From positions 12,788,062-12,852,061 of the forward strand of contig NC_050738.1 of assembly GCF_014529535.1 (NCBI RefSeq): a stretch of 64,000 nucleotides of DNA, in the 5' to 3' direction. The notes below the pieces were generated by a model that worked only from the letters and a program-made list of their open reading frames with translations, did no database searches and was not told where the DNA came from. The position numbers and the translations under genes were made by a program. The DNA comes from Bradysia coprophila (lineage: Eukaryota; Arthropoda; Insecta; Diptera; Sciaridae). Below are positions 1-10,750 of this stretch, one piece after another. Each line of letters starts with the position of its first letter. Positions within the stretch are counted from its first letter, which is position 1.

Positions 1-221
1 AATTATTATCTCCGGCAGTAATTTATTGCAAATATGGTGACAAGGACTTTTTTTCTCCTCGGTAAACCAATGATCATTGAACGTTTCAAATGCACATAAA
101 AAAAATTCCAGGCAGAAATCGATCCCTAGACACCAAGCTTGCATGTTCATTGATGATTCATTAATGTTTTAAGTTAGGAGAGGTTAATACGCCAACAAAA
201 TAGTTATTTATGACATCGAGT

Positions 222-284
222 TCAAAGTACCTTATTAGGCTCTAGATGTGTCACACATCGTGAGCCTAATTAAGTATACTTTGC
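222..284. repeat. Hairpin / fold-back element 1
   Basis: The two arms pair: TCAAAGTA..TTATTAGGCTC..GATGTG on the left and CACATC..GAGCCTAATTAAGTATACTTTGCA on the right. The preceding bases AATAGTTATTTAT and the TAGATGTG block recur at 63321-63371 in front of a longer hairpin, so this is probably one copy of a fold-back repeat family and not a gene. Confidence 0.6.
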
Positions 285-294
285 ACCGACATTC

Positions 295-376
295 ATACAA
301 CGTTTTATGCCACAGAAGCATCTAAAGTTTGCAAATTTTGCCTATTATGATGCTGAGTGGCATAAAATTGTTGTAT
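295..376. repeat. 82-nt long-stem hairpin
   Basis: The left arm (ATACAAC..TTTTATGCCAC, then AGCATC) and the right arm (GATGCT, then GTGGCATAAAATTGTTGTAT) pair almost throughout, leaving a loop of roughly 25 nt. Size and pairing resemble a miRNA precursor. It sits 9 nt after another hairpin and could equally be the remains of a palindromic MITE. No known miRNA seed was recognised. Confidence 0.5.
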
Positions 377-1197
377 CCATCAATTTTAATTCGACATAAG
401 CCTTGACCTATAATCTCTAAATTATTAGTAATCTGAAACACTGAGGCCTATGATTTTTTGAATGTGATATATGTAAGTCGGCTAACAGCTCAACATTTCT
501 ATCTAATACATAGTACTTACTTAACAAATAATTGTACTACCACCCTAATGGTGACCTGGCAATAAAGTGTTAGCTTTCGACCCTTCCATCTATTGACTTA
601 CTTCATATCAAATAAATTACTTATTACGATGAAAATAACAAATCAAACTGTGTTTGAGTTCTAACATAAATTAAACATTGATAAGATCGCCTCGGTGTTT
701 AAACCCGAAAATGATAAGTAATTTACTAATTGATTATTAATTACATTATTACCGGATTACCGAAAAGCTTGCGAATTGAAATATATGATCCGTGTGGGCT
801 TTATAAGTATTTTTAGAGATTTGAGTACCCAGATTATTGATAAAGAATGATTCGCTGAAATAAAGATTTTCTAATATTTAAAAAAAAAGCTTCAAATTTA
901 CGTTTTCTATTGATGACGACTTTAAAGTAACCACTGGTGTCACTCTTTGACTTAAGCTTTTGGTAAGCAGTTACTGATACATTTTATCTGTTAGTTGAAT
1001 TCGGTATTCTCCTATCTGTTTCCATAAATTAAGAATTTTCAGTTTACAGTAAGTTCAATAGTAATACAATTAATAATCAATTAGCAAACAACTTATCAAT
1101 ATTTTCGGCTTCGATTTAATTGAACGATTTTTATCAATCGTAATTTATGTCAGAGCTTAGGCATTGTTTTAATTTCAAGACGAACGAAACAGATGCA

Positions 1198-1205
1198 TAT
1201 AAATA
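1198..1205 (+). promoter_or_regulatory. TATA box of the GGT-like gene
   Basis: TATAAATA lies about 80 bp upstream of the ATG at 1286. An initiator-like CTACAGTT follows 30-35 bp downstream (about 1228-1235), which is the expected TATA-to-start spacing. The inferred 5' UTR is about 55 nt. Confidence 0.65.
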
Positions 1206-1285
1206 TCGTCTCAAACACATCCACATTCTACAGTTCAACTTTTAATTTCAATCAAACAAAGAGAAAACAAATTTTCTAAATCAAT

Positions 1286-3421
1286 ATGGATGGAATCTGG
1301 AATTCGAGACGTAGTCCGATCTACGCAAAAAATGGTATTGTGGCATGCAGTCAGGTGGGTGGTATTAAATAAAATTGCGCTTGGTATGCCGTTTCATCGG
1401 TTAAATTTTATATATTTTACCACTCAAGCCCTTAGCTGCCGAAGCTGGTCTTGAAATCTTGAAGCGGGGAGGCAATGCAGCAGACGCTGCGGTTGCTGTT
1501 GCAGCTGCATTAAATGTGACGCAACCTACTTCTACTGGTATGTAGACTGAGTTTGGTTTCGACAATTATTTCCTTCTATTTTATATCAATGTAGGACTGG
1601 GTGGAGATGCATTCGCATTGTATTACGACGCAACTACAAAAAAAGTACGAGGCATTAATGGAAGGTAATTAACAGCAAAACAGCGTATCTTGAAATCTTG
1701 GATATAAGAAGGGAAATTTCATTTAGTGGCCGATGTCCGTCGAATCTTTCTATTGAAACGTTTGAGAACCTTGGGTACAACGAACAGAATAGACCGTCTA
1801 CCCGATCGCCACTTTTCATAACTGTTCCTGGGTAATTTCATTTGGACCGTGTAGGTAATCGTTGGGAATAATAACTTTTACGAGCTATGTTTTTTGCACA
1901 GTGCTGCAGCTGCCTGGGTAGACACTGTAGAGCAGTTTGGAAGTGGAAATCTTACTCTCAGCGAAATTCTTGCTCCAGCAACAATAATGGCAGAGGAGGG
2001 TTTTCCTGTAGCCCAAGTGTGCGCTTATTATTGGGGAGGCAGTGAAAGGTTGTGTTCTATATAATCAAATGAGTCAAATTCTCTTTTTACTTTGAGTCGT
2101 ACTGATAAACACCTAAATTGTAGTCTTCTACAAAACGCAACCAACGGAACGGAAATGTTGTTAAATGGAGTAGCACCAAAAGAAGGTGAAATTATGAAAA
2201 TGCCATTTTTGGCTGAAACTTTCCGAGAATTGGGCGCAAACAACAAAACCGGATTCTACCAGGGACGCATTGCTCAAGCTATTGTCGATGTTATAAACGA
2301 AAATGGTGGAGTCATGAACATGGCCGACTTAGAAACCCATGTCAGCACTCAAGATGAACCTGTTCATGTAAACTATAGAGGTGTTGATGTCTATGAAATG
2401 CCACCAAATGGACAAGGAATAACCGCACTGCTGGCTCTAAATATTTTGGAAGGATTTAATCTCCAAGGATTGCAACACAATTCCCCGGATCACTTACATA
2501 TAGTAATTGAAAGTCTTCGATTAGCTTTCGCTGATGCACGTTTTTACATCGCTGATCCAGCTTTTGAAAGCGTCCCTGTCGCTGGATTACTTTCCAAGGA
2601 TTATGCAGCTGAAAGGCGAAGACTAATTAGCCTACAAAGAGCAGCCACAGACTTTGTATGCTTCATCAATTTCATTTATTGAATCAATCTCTTCAATATT
2701 ATATTCTGCTCTAGGAACATGGATTCCCCCCGAACTTCAGCAATACAGTGTACTTTTGTGTTGTTGATGGACAGGGCAATGCTTGCAGTTTCATTAATTC
2801 TAACTATCAGGGTTTCGGAACTGGAATTGTTCCGAAAGGATGTGGATTTACATTGCAAAATCGTGGAGCGAATTTCTCATTGGATCCCAACCACGTTAAT
2901 AGCTTACAACCGGGAAAACGACCGTAAATATAAACATTCCATGACAGTAGAGTTAATAAATTCATTTAATTCTTGCACAGCTATCACACAATCATACCGG
3001 GAATGGCATTGAAAGATGGGGAATTATATTGCCCTTTCGGAGTGATGGGTGGTTTTATGCAGCCACAAGGTCATCTTCAAGTTATCTCAAATATGGTTGA
3101 TTTTGGAATGAATCCACAAGAAGGTAGGTCCAACTGTGTTGATGTGACACAGTGAAACTAAAAAAAAATTATTCAGCAATCGACGCACCAAGAGTTCAAA
3201 TTGATGGTGGCACAGCTGTCGGACAAATTTTGCTTGAAGATGGAATTCCAATAGAAACAGTAAGGATACTAGAGAAAATTGGTCATCAACAACCAATTCT
3301 TGTAACTGGATGGGATAGGAGTGACTTTGGAACCGGTCAGATTATAGTCAGGAATCCGGTTACTGGTGTCTTGTGCGCTGGAAGTGACCCAAGAAATGAT
3401 GGTCATGCCATTGGATTTTAA
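1286..3421 (+). CDS. Gamma-glutamyltransferase-like protein (glutathione hydrolase YwrD-type)
   Basis: Ntn-hydrolase of the gamma-glutamyltransferase superfamily, a group that hydrolyses or transfers the gamma-glutamyl bond of glutathione-like substrates after self-cleavage at an internal Thr. Nine exons fit in phase: 1286-1354, 1429-1537, 1595-1664, 1727-1831, 1902-2048, 2097-2655, 2715-2923, 2981-3123, 3177-3421, giving about 551 residues. Family marks are [20 protein letters not shown] near the N-terminus, STGLGGDAF, the MPPNGQGI block before the cleavage site, and [20 protein letters not shown] in exon 7, where T364 (codon 2745-2747) is the predicted new N-terminus and nucleophile. SNYQGFGTG and the conserved [14 protein letters not shown] follow. 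No signal peptide or N-terminal membrane anchor is visible, unlike classical membrane GGTs, so a cytosolic protein is inferred. All eight introns are short. The substrate cannot be read from the sequence. Confidence 0.88.
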
Positions 3422-3462
3422 AAGTCACACTTAAGCGGTGATGGTTTTTGGGGTAAAGCATT

Positions 3463-3468
3463 AATAAA
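3463..3468 (+). terminator. Poly(A) signal of the GGT-like gene
   Basis: AATAAA about 40 nt after the stop codon, consistent with a very short 3' UTR. Confidence 0.6.
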
Positions 3469-4421
3469 ATTATTCTGCAGAATATTCTTCTATTTCTTTT
3501 CTTTTCAACGTGAAGTAGACTACCTCTAGTTGATCACTTGACTAGTTAATTTAACCTTATGACTACGGACATTTTCAGCACAAACACTTGCAATGTAAAT
3601 GGTGTGATATACCTGAATAGCGTTGAGATAATGTAATCTCAGATGATGATATAATATTAGAGGCAAATAACACGAACTCTAAGCGATTGATGTATTTCTA
3701 TCTTCAATACTGATTACGAAAATGATGAACTATTGAACTATAGTAGAGAGTATCTACTATTACGACGGAAGACTTCAGCAAATATTGGCACTTGTTCATC
3801 AAATTCCAAAACTAAATTAACTTACTACTGACCGACCGACACGACGTACGTACAGAACTTTCTACTGAATACTTACTATACTAAATGATAAGAGATTTCT
3901 CATCTAAACTTGGATAAGCGAATTGATATGTCTTTGCTGTTGATTATATTGTATTGTTGGTATATTTTTACACGTATTTATAGCGAGTATACAAATGTAA
4001 TTTTCGTAGGTTAACGACTGGAACTGACTTTGAATATTATAATTATACATATTTGTTTTGTAACACTTAAGGTCCCAGAAATTATATGAGGAACGAATTA
4101 CTGTGCTTGGACATGGACACTTTGTCATTTGTAGAATGTAAAATTAAACAAATTATTTATTAAACATTGACAGGTGTATTACTATCTTGCACTGTCTGTG
4201 TATTGAAAGTAGTAGATAACCAAAGCATAATTCACATCGTTTTTTTTAATTATCAGCTGTTAGCTCTGCACTAGAGATAAGCGGGCTGCGAGTAGCCTGA
4301 AATTTCTAGCACCTGGAAGTAAAAGATGTTTCTGAAGTTTTTTTCGTCACTCTTTCGGGGTGAGCAGTGAGCATCGGGATTTTACTTCTTAGCCCCAAAT
4401 TGTAAAAAAAAAAATAGTCTG

Positions 4422-4545
4422 AACGCACGGAATTTTCTGTTTCTGTGTTTTACTTGAGTTTTTGATTTTTCCATACATGCAAAATTCACAAAAACCAGTA
4501 AACCGCAAAACAGAAAATGTGTCGTTTTTCAAAATTCCGTGTGTG
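4422..4545. mobile_element. Palindromic MITE, copy 1 (left arm internally deleted)
   Basis: Same family as 4869-5018 in opposite orientation. Both ends carry CACGGAATTTT-type termini followed by a CTGTTT block. The left arm lacks the segment that contains ACCGACACA, and the breakpoint is in a TTTT run shared by both sides, as expected for a slippage deletion. No target-site duplication is visible. Confidence 0.6.
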
Positions 4546-4868
4546 TTTCAAAAATTCATGGGTCACCGGATACCACATTCTAATATCGATGTTGGATGCT
4601 GAAAATATCAAAAATAAATATTATGGCTGATCCGCTGAACCAGCTAATTAACACTTATTTCACGATCAATAATCACGACCGCGCTAATATAGTGAGGCTC
4701 CAAACGTTCAGCTTAGACACACAACCAAACAATTATGAAAAATGGGTCATATTAAGGTACATAAATCTTCAAGGCCCAAGCACGAAAATATAAACTCACG
4801 TCACGAATAGTTAATTTGAACTTTACCTGTCACGACTCTAGCTTCACATTAAATGTGAAATAATTTTA

Positions 4869-5018
4869 CACCCGCGGAATTTTGAAAACCGACACATTTT
4901 CTGTTTCGTTGTCTACTGGTTTTTTGTGAATTTTGCATGTATTTTTATATGGAGAAATGAGAAACTCAAGTAAAACACAGAAACAGAAAATGTGTCGGTT
5001 TTCAAAATTCCGTGTGTG
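4869..5018. mobile_element. Palindromic MITE, copy 2 with 8 bp target duplication
   Basis: About 150 bp with inverted ends (CACCCGCGGAATTTTG at left, CAAAATTCCGTGTGTG at right) that continue inward through ACCGACACATTTTCTGTTT. It is flanked on both sides by TAATTTTA (4861-4868 and 5019-5026). An 8 bp duplication is typical of hAT-type or P-type transposases. There is no coding capacity. Confidence 0.7.
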
Positions 5019-5359
5019 TAATTTTAAAATTTTAGTACATTACGGTGGGATAATTATAAGAAGTTACTTTTTCAACAATGTTCAACAATTTTGTTTTACT
5101 TTGCAGAGGTAAATTAAATGTGAAAAATGATTGTCGAAATCGAGTACAGTATCGGAATTATAAGGAAGTAACAATTACAATCAAATCGACGTTATTCATT
5201 CCACATGCGATTTACACATAGTTACACATTCTATGGATTTACACGTTATAATACATATACATACGTAATATATATTACACACCTCGCCTTCGGCTCATGC
5301 AATAACTCCCCAAGTGTCTAAATAAACATGTGGACAGATGTGTTAAATCTACTATTACA

Positions 5360-5408
5360 CACTTGTCACGAAGAAGTCGAGGCTTGCCGAGACTGATAGT
5401 GACAAGTG
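5360..5408. repeat. Short hairpin
   Basis: CACTTGTCAC at 5360-5369 pairs with GTGACAAGTG at 5399-5408. An inner pair AGTC/GACT surrounds GAGGCTTGCCGA. Similar CTCG/CGGC-centred fold-backs occur elsewhere in the window. Confidence 0.5.
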
Positions 5409-5609
5409 GGTACTCTATTTTATCACATAAGCGAAAACGAGACAACATAGACCTGAAGTGTAATTTTTGAATTAAACTTCTAGATAAGTAATTTTGACAT
5501 CCGAACACCGCGCGTACGTGATAAATGTCTTAACGTTGGTAACGCATGTGGAATGAATAGCGTCGGTTTGTATCAATACTGATGGCTGGAAACCTCACGC
5601 AGAAACAGT

Positions 5610-5880
5610 CTTCTATTTTGAACAGTTACCACAGGTTTGAAACAGTTAGTACAGATTTCAAACATTTAGCACAGTTTTTGAACAGTTGAGGCTGCGGGTA
5701 CAAACTGTTTTAAAAAATGTAACAGTTCGAACAGTTAGTACAGTTTTCGAACAGTTGAGGCTACGAATACAAATGGTTTTAATATAAAATCATCACAGTT
5801 TTTTACCACAATTGTTATAACGAACTGGAAAACTCTATATGAAGTAAGCACAGTTTTCGAACACAATTCTGTTATAATAA
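5610..5880. repeat. Degenerate tandem repeat built on GAACAGTT
   Basis: GAACAGTT recurs at 5620, 5680, 5729 and 5749 with many one-base variants. A longer unit containing GTTGAGGCT, a GTACAAA/ATACAAA block and GTTTTAA is present twice about 69 bp apart (near 5685 and 5754). Confidence 0.6.
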
Positions 5881-6034
5881 CAATGATCACAACATCCAGG
5901 TATTGTATAATATTATTTAATATGTGTCCAAGTCCAAGTGTCTGTTATCTCATCTTCACCTGATCTACAGCTCTGCGCAGCAGTGCTATGCCTGATCACA
6001 TGTGTTTTTTTTAAATTGATTTTTGAAAGACATA

Positions 6035-6201
6035 TAGCACTGAACAAAGCACAGATTTTTTAACGGTCATTTGACCCTTCATTTTTGAAAAATGCTACTG
6101 CGTTCCAATTAATTTATTTATTTTTATATGAGAAATTTGGACTGCTGCGTCGAGAAGGCCCCTCTTGAAAATTCTGTGATCTAGTGCTTTGTTCAGTGCT
6201 A
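6035..6201. repeat. 18 bp perfect inverted repeat
   Basis: TAGCACTGAACAAAGCAC (6035-6052) and its exact reverse complement (6184-6201) bracket about 130 bp. The sequence just outside and inside also partly pairs, which suggests an eroded fold-back element. Confidence 0.5.
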
Positions 6202-6694
6202 TGATTTTATGAATGACGTATAGTGAAAGTAGGTAAAAGTTAAACATCTCTCTCAACCTATGTTGGTCTACTGGACAGCACTGCAGTGCTGTCTCCTCTA
6301 ACGGCTTCAAAGTTCGCATATTACCCATATAACTTGTAGAACCTACATTTAAGGCAGTTAATAGTGCACCTAATGTGGATCTACGATATATTAAAATCTA
6401 ACGTCAACAACTTCTTTTCACTGGTTATGTGATGCTAAAAATTCGTTTCGCTCGCTCAACTAAATCAACAAAGAGGTGCGAGAATAGCGAAAATAAAAAA
6501 TTAACATTGAACTGTCACATAAGTTAAAGAAAACTGAGCGAATTTAATTTTTTACACCTTGAAAATATAAAATAACCATAGAGTCAAGCTTTACAAGATA
6601 CAGAATTTATTTTAATAGCCATATCGCATACATTCTGTAGCAGCTTCTGCATGCAAAGAATAATCTAAACGTAATTAGTTGAGCAACAGCAGCA

Positions 6695-9600
6695 ATGGAA
6701 GAAGTAAATATCTCGGAAACAGAATCTCGATATTATTCGGATCTATTCAATGTCTGCGACGTTGAAAAGAGGGCATCTAAAGTTCCAAATCTGAAAGCGA
6801 CGGAAATGTTTCGATCAGCCAATTTAGAAAATGATATTCTAAAACAGGTGAGCATCCCATTAACATTTCAATTGACCGGGGATTTTGTTTTGATTGGTTC
6901 GCTGATATATTCAGAAAAAGTGATGGGTGTGTTTGTGTGCGATAATAATGGCTAGAAAATGTACGGAATAATATCGCGCTAATGAAAATGAAAGCAGTTT
7001 AAATTAATCATAAAAAAAACAATGAACCCGAACAAAACTGTCACTGTCTTGTATGATAATTTGTATACCTAAGCTTCGTATGATGAGTAATTATCTGAAC
7101 GCGATTATTGAAGACAAACAAATACACACAGAACACAGTGACAGTGGCGAAAGAGTGATGATTTTTCTATGCTAATTTTGTTTCCGTCTTTGAATGATTC
7201 TCCAACAGATCACAACACTATCTGGAATTTCGCAGTCATCAACGCACATGTCACGTGTGCAATTTTATTCATGCCTGAAATTTATAGCTGCCTATCAAGC
7301 GGGACTACCACTGCGACACGAAATGTTGGCCTCAACTGTAGCACTTCCATTGCCAAAATTTAGTTGGAAAGATTCGCCCGTTCAAAACACAGAAACGGAA
7401 TTGAATGGACGGAATGATATGAATCGTAGCTCCAGCATCAATGACTTAGTTAGGGAAAATCTAAATAATGCAACAAATTCGGATAATATGACCAGCACCG
7501 ATTCCGAGGTGGAACAGAACGATAGTCAGTCGCATGAACGGGTAAGTAACCATTTAATGGTGCTGACAAAGGGGCGAAGGTCTCCTAATTGGTTTGTGTT
7601 TTAAACTTTCAGCGTCGTCACGGCGGTTCGCCAGAAGCATGGAGCACGGCAAGTGATAGTCCAACTCCGACAAATAGTGTAACAGAACGTCCTTGGGCGA
7701 AAACAAATTTATGGCATGGTTTGCTATGCGAAGAACAAAGACAATTACTTGGCACTGAGGAAGAATCTTCCGATCGACATAGCAGCGAAGATGACAATGA
7801 CACGGACTTGGAGGCCATTTATCAGATTACACCCGAGCAACGAGAGTATTATCTAACTCAATTCCGAACCCTGCAGCCCGACAAAAGTAAATTGTTGTCG
7901 GGGCCGAATGCTAGAGTCTTCTTTGAAAAATCTCGAATTCCTGTCGACGAACTGCGACACATATGGCAGTAAGTGGTGGATTGATTGAATTGATTGCAGC
8001 TTGTAATCCCATTTTTTTCTGTCTAGACTTTGCGATGTAACCAAAGACGGTGCATTGAGTCTGGGCGAGTTTACAGCAGCGATGCACTTAGTCGTCTTGC
8101 GTAGAAACAACATTCCATTGCCACCTGTATTGCCGGCATGTTTGATGCCAACACTAAATGAAACACGGCCATCGGAGCCGCTTGAAGCGGATCTACTCCA
8201 TCTTGACGATGAAGCAGTAGATTTTCAACCGAATGCCAACGACTTGAAACGAATGATATCGTCGCACATACACGAGACGACTGTAATTCCGCAGAGCAGC
8301 TCTATACCGAATAAGGTCAATCAGTCGAGTCCTACGATGTCCAACAAATCTCAAACGATCCACACACGATCGAATTCGAATAGTCCATCGGTTGAGCCAG
8401 TCACACCACCCAAACAACATAAAGAAATCGATTGGAACAATCAGAGCAAGGAATGGACGAAATTTACCGAATCTCCTACGTCAAATGTATCGAGTCCGGG
8501 TCCGAAACCCGTTAACATTGATGTAAGTCGATTGGCCTTTTGTTTACCCGTACATTGTTTAATTTATGTCCATGTCAGATGCAACGTACTGCACAAGCCG
8601 TGTTGTCCGATCCACAAATATTACATCCGGTACCAGTGCGTGTTACGCCGATCGGTAATTTTGTTTTCGCAATAATAATCTCGAACGTGCAATTGGTATT
8701 CACATTTTACCGTAACACAGGTGTAGATGTCTTAGACGACGATGGTGCGCGGCTGACAAATCGTAAATCAGAGACACTGTTCTTTGACAACGGCATCGTA
8801 CGCGATGCTGAAGCTAGTCCGAAACAAATTAATATCAGCAACAGGGATTCACTGCAAAATGATTTGCGAGCAATTCAACGACCCCAACCGAAAAAGTTGC
8901 CAACAAAAAATGTGGGTGCCATTCCACCGCCACCGCAACGTGAAAGCAGCATCGGCCCAATCGAAGAAAATCTGTCAACATCGCCTAATAAACGAGAGCC
9001 TCCATTGCCTCCGCCACGGTAAGATTGCGCCGTCAATTACATCATAGATGCGATGCCATCTACAAATTTATTCAATTTTATAGGCCACACAAACACGCTC
9101 GAAGTAGTAGTTTAGATTTAGATAAATTGAAATTAAATGCACCAGTGCCACCGGAGGTATATTCATTGAAATTCATGCTAGTTGATGCGAAAGATAATGG
9201 AATTCCGATAAATTGTAGGTTCCGCCCCGAGTATCACCGCAGATGATTTCACAAATAAGTCTGGACGCGCAGCTGGATGCGGCCGATTCTTCATTCGCCG
9301 ATTTTGCACACTTTCCAGAAACAGTTATTGAGCATGAGGTAAGTGAAAAGGATGTTTGTGAACCTTGGCAAAATTATGGTGACGATGGGGAGCTACAAGA
9401 GGGACTACTTTTCCCATTTCTTTTGTTAGAATTTTTGAATTTTTTGATATTTACTAGCGTTAGCGTACTAGTAACTGGTATAAATCGACTTAATTTTTCT
9501 GGAACCACGAAGTAGTAAATCATTGATCGCAAATTTTCCTCGTCACAAGTGAAGTTACTCTCGTTTTTAACTGTCCATTCCTTCGATCCATCAGGTATCG

Positions 9601-10119
9601 TTGCGAAAGCGTCAACTTCCCGATGTACCAGACGGTCACACCGCCGACGAATCCGGACGATTTCCTCACATACGGCCATATCAGCAACCAACATCTTACA
9701 TTGACCCCAACGCGGACAGTTCACATTTACGTATGAGCCAAGTGCAAGTACCATCACTCCAATCGTCACAACGATCCAGCGCATTCGAAGTGTATCGCAA
9801 GCCAACACCGCGTGAAGTGAATTCACCGGAAGCATCATCCACCCGGCCAAACATCGACTACGAGAAACGAGTGTCGGCCATCAGCGAAACGCTGCGCCAA
9901 GTGTCGTTGAAACAGGATCGCCAGCTGAACGATGTGGTGCAACAGTTAAAGGAACAAAATAGCTTGCTGCTGAAATTGTGCAGTGATTTGAGCGATGAAC
10001 TGTTGACGGTTAGACGTCAAAAGGAAGAAATCAAACAGAAATTGGATACGGTCGGAGGAGGAGGAGCATCGAGCAGTGGAGCAGTGGTAGGTGGATTGCA
10101 TTCGACTGATATAATATAA
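6695..10119 (+). CDS. Reps: RalBP1-associated Eps-domain protein (Reps)
   Basis: Endocytic adaptor of the REPS1/REPS2 family, known to link Ral effector RalBP1 to clathrin-mediated endocytosis and growth-factor receptor signalling. Nine exons join in phase: 6695-6847, 7209-7541, 7613-7968, 8027-8522, 8579-8654, 8721-9018, 9084-9156, 9219-9338, 9595-10119, giving about 809 residues, close to the vertebrate length. The first EH domain covers about residues 1-100 (YYSDLFNVCD, then QFYSCLKFIAAYQAG). The second covers about 234-330 (ITPEQREYYLTQF, DELRHIWQLCDV) with a canonical EF-hand loop DVTKDGALSLGEF at 284-296. Ser/Thr/Pro-rich linkers with a PPLPPPR motif follow. The C-terminus (about 724-795) is a heptad-rich coiled coil, where RalBP1 binding maps in relatives. 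The ATG has a good Kozak context (AGCAATGG). The gene reads as intact. Confidence 0.92.
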
Positions 10120-10750
10120 AAAAATGCAGGAATTTCATGTCTTTGTTCTAAATTCTATTTTTTTTTTTAAATTGATCATTGTCAATCGTACACACAGATA
10201 GACTCAGACTCATTTTATCGAACTCATGGTTAAGATGGATGAATATTTATATATTTTATATTAAAATATTAGACACTCTGATTCCTTTTCATCAACAACA
10301 AATTCAGAATTACAAAAAGAAAATGAAGAAAATCAAATTTAAATTTAGCAAAAAAAAAGCGAAACTAAAACGTGTGCATTTGTGTGTGTGATGTGTGTTC
10401 CTGGCTGTACAAATGTCCGAATTAGTTAATTAATTTCGATTTGTTTTACGATTATTTTTTTTGTCATATTTCTACTATGTAATGCTAAGTCTTATAAGAT
10501 TAATGAAAATATTACGTAAGTCAATGTGTTGTTCGATATATAAAATACAAAAAAATATTTCCATATCATTTTCGGACGCTTGTACACGACAGGGCTTTTT
10601 AATTTTCCGTTTCCCCCCGAGCACCGAATGTTTTTATTCTAAAGAAAAGAAAAAATTATAATGTAGCACATCATCAGCTAATCGTTAATTAATAAAAAGA
10701 AAATCTAAAAATCATCAATTGATTAAGTAATAAAAATTTAATTGAATAAA
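10120..10750 (+). other. Probable 3' UTR of Reps
   Basis: AT-rich, no coding signal. Candidate AATAAA poly(A) signals lie at 10691-10696 and 10745-10750, with further ones downstream (for example 11294-11299), so the true end is uncertain. Confidence 0.45.

Larger units (their letters stand above)
1..1190. other. Intergenic spacer left of the GGT-like gene
   Basis: No coding region is supported here. The stretch is AT-rich and holds two adjacent imperfect hairpins (222-284 and 295-376, listed separately). Nothing else recognisable was seen. Confidence 0.6.
3480..6690. other. Intergenic spacer between the GGT-like gene and Reps
   Basis: No gene is supported. It holds two copies of a palindromic MITE (4422-4545, 4869-5018), a hairpin (5360-5408), a degenerate GAACAGTT tandem array (5610-5880) and an 18 bp inverted repeat (6035-6201). 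Short open frames here are AT-rich or lie inside these repeats. Confidence 0.6.

Noticed and set aside
2092..2682. Single-exon reading of the GGT-like gene
   Set aside because: The frame starts at an intron border, not at an ATG; flanking exons in phase show it is exon 6 of a nine-exon gene.
9374..9850. 158-codon minus-strand frame
   Set aside because: Antisense to Reps exon 9 and the preceding intron; explained by the coding strand.
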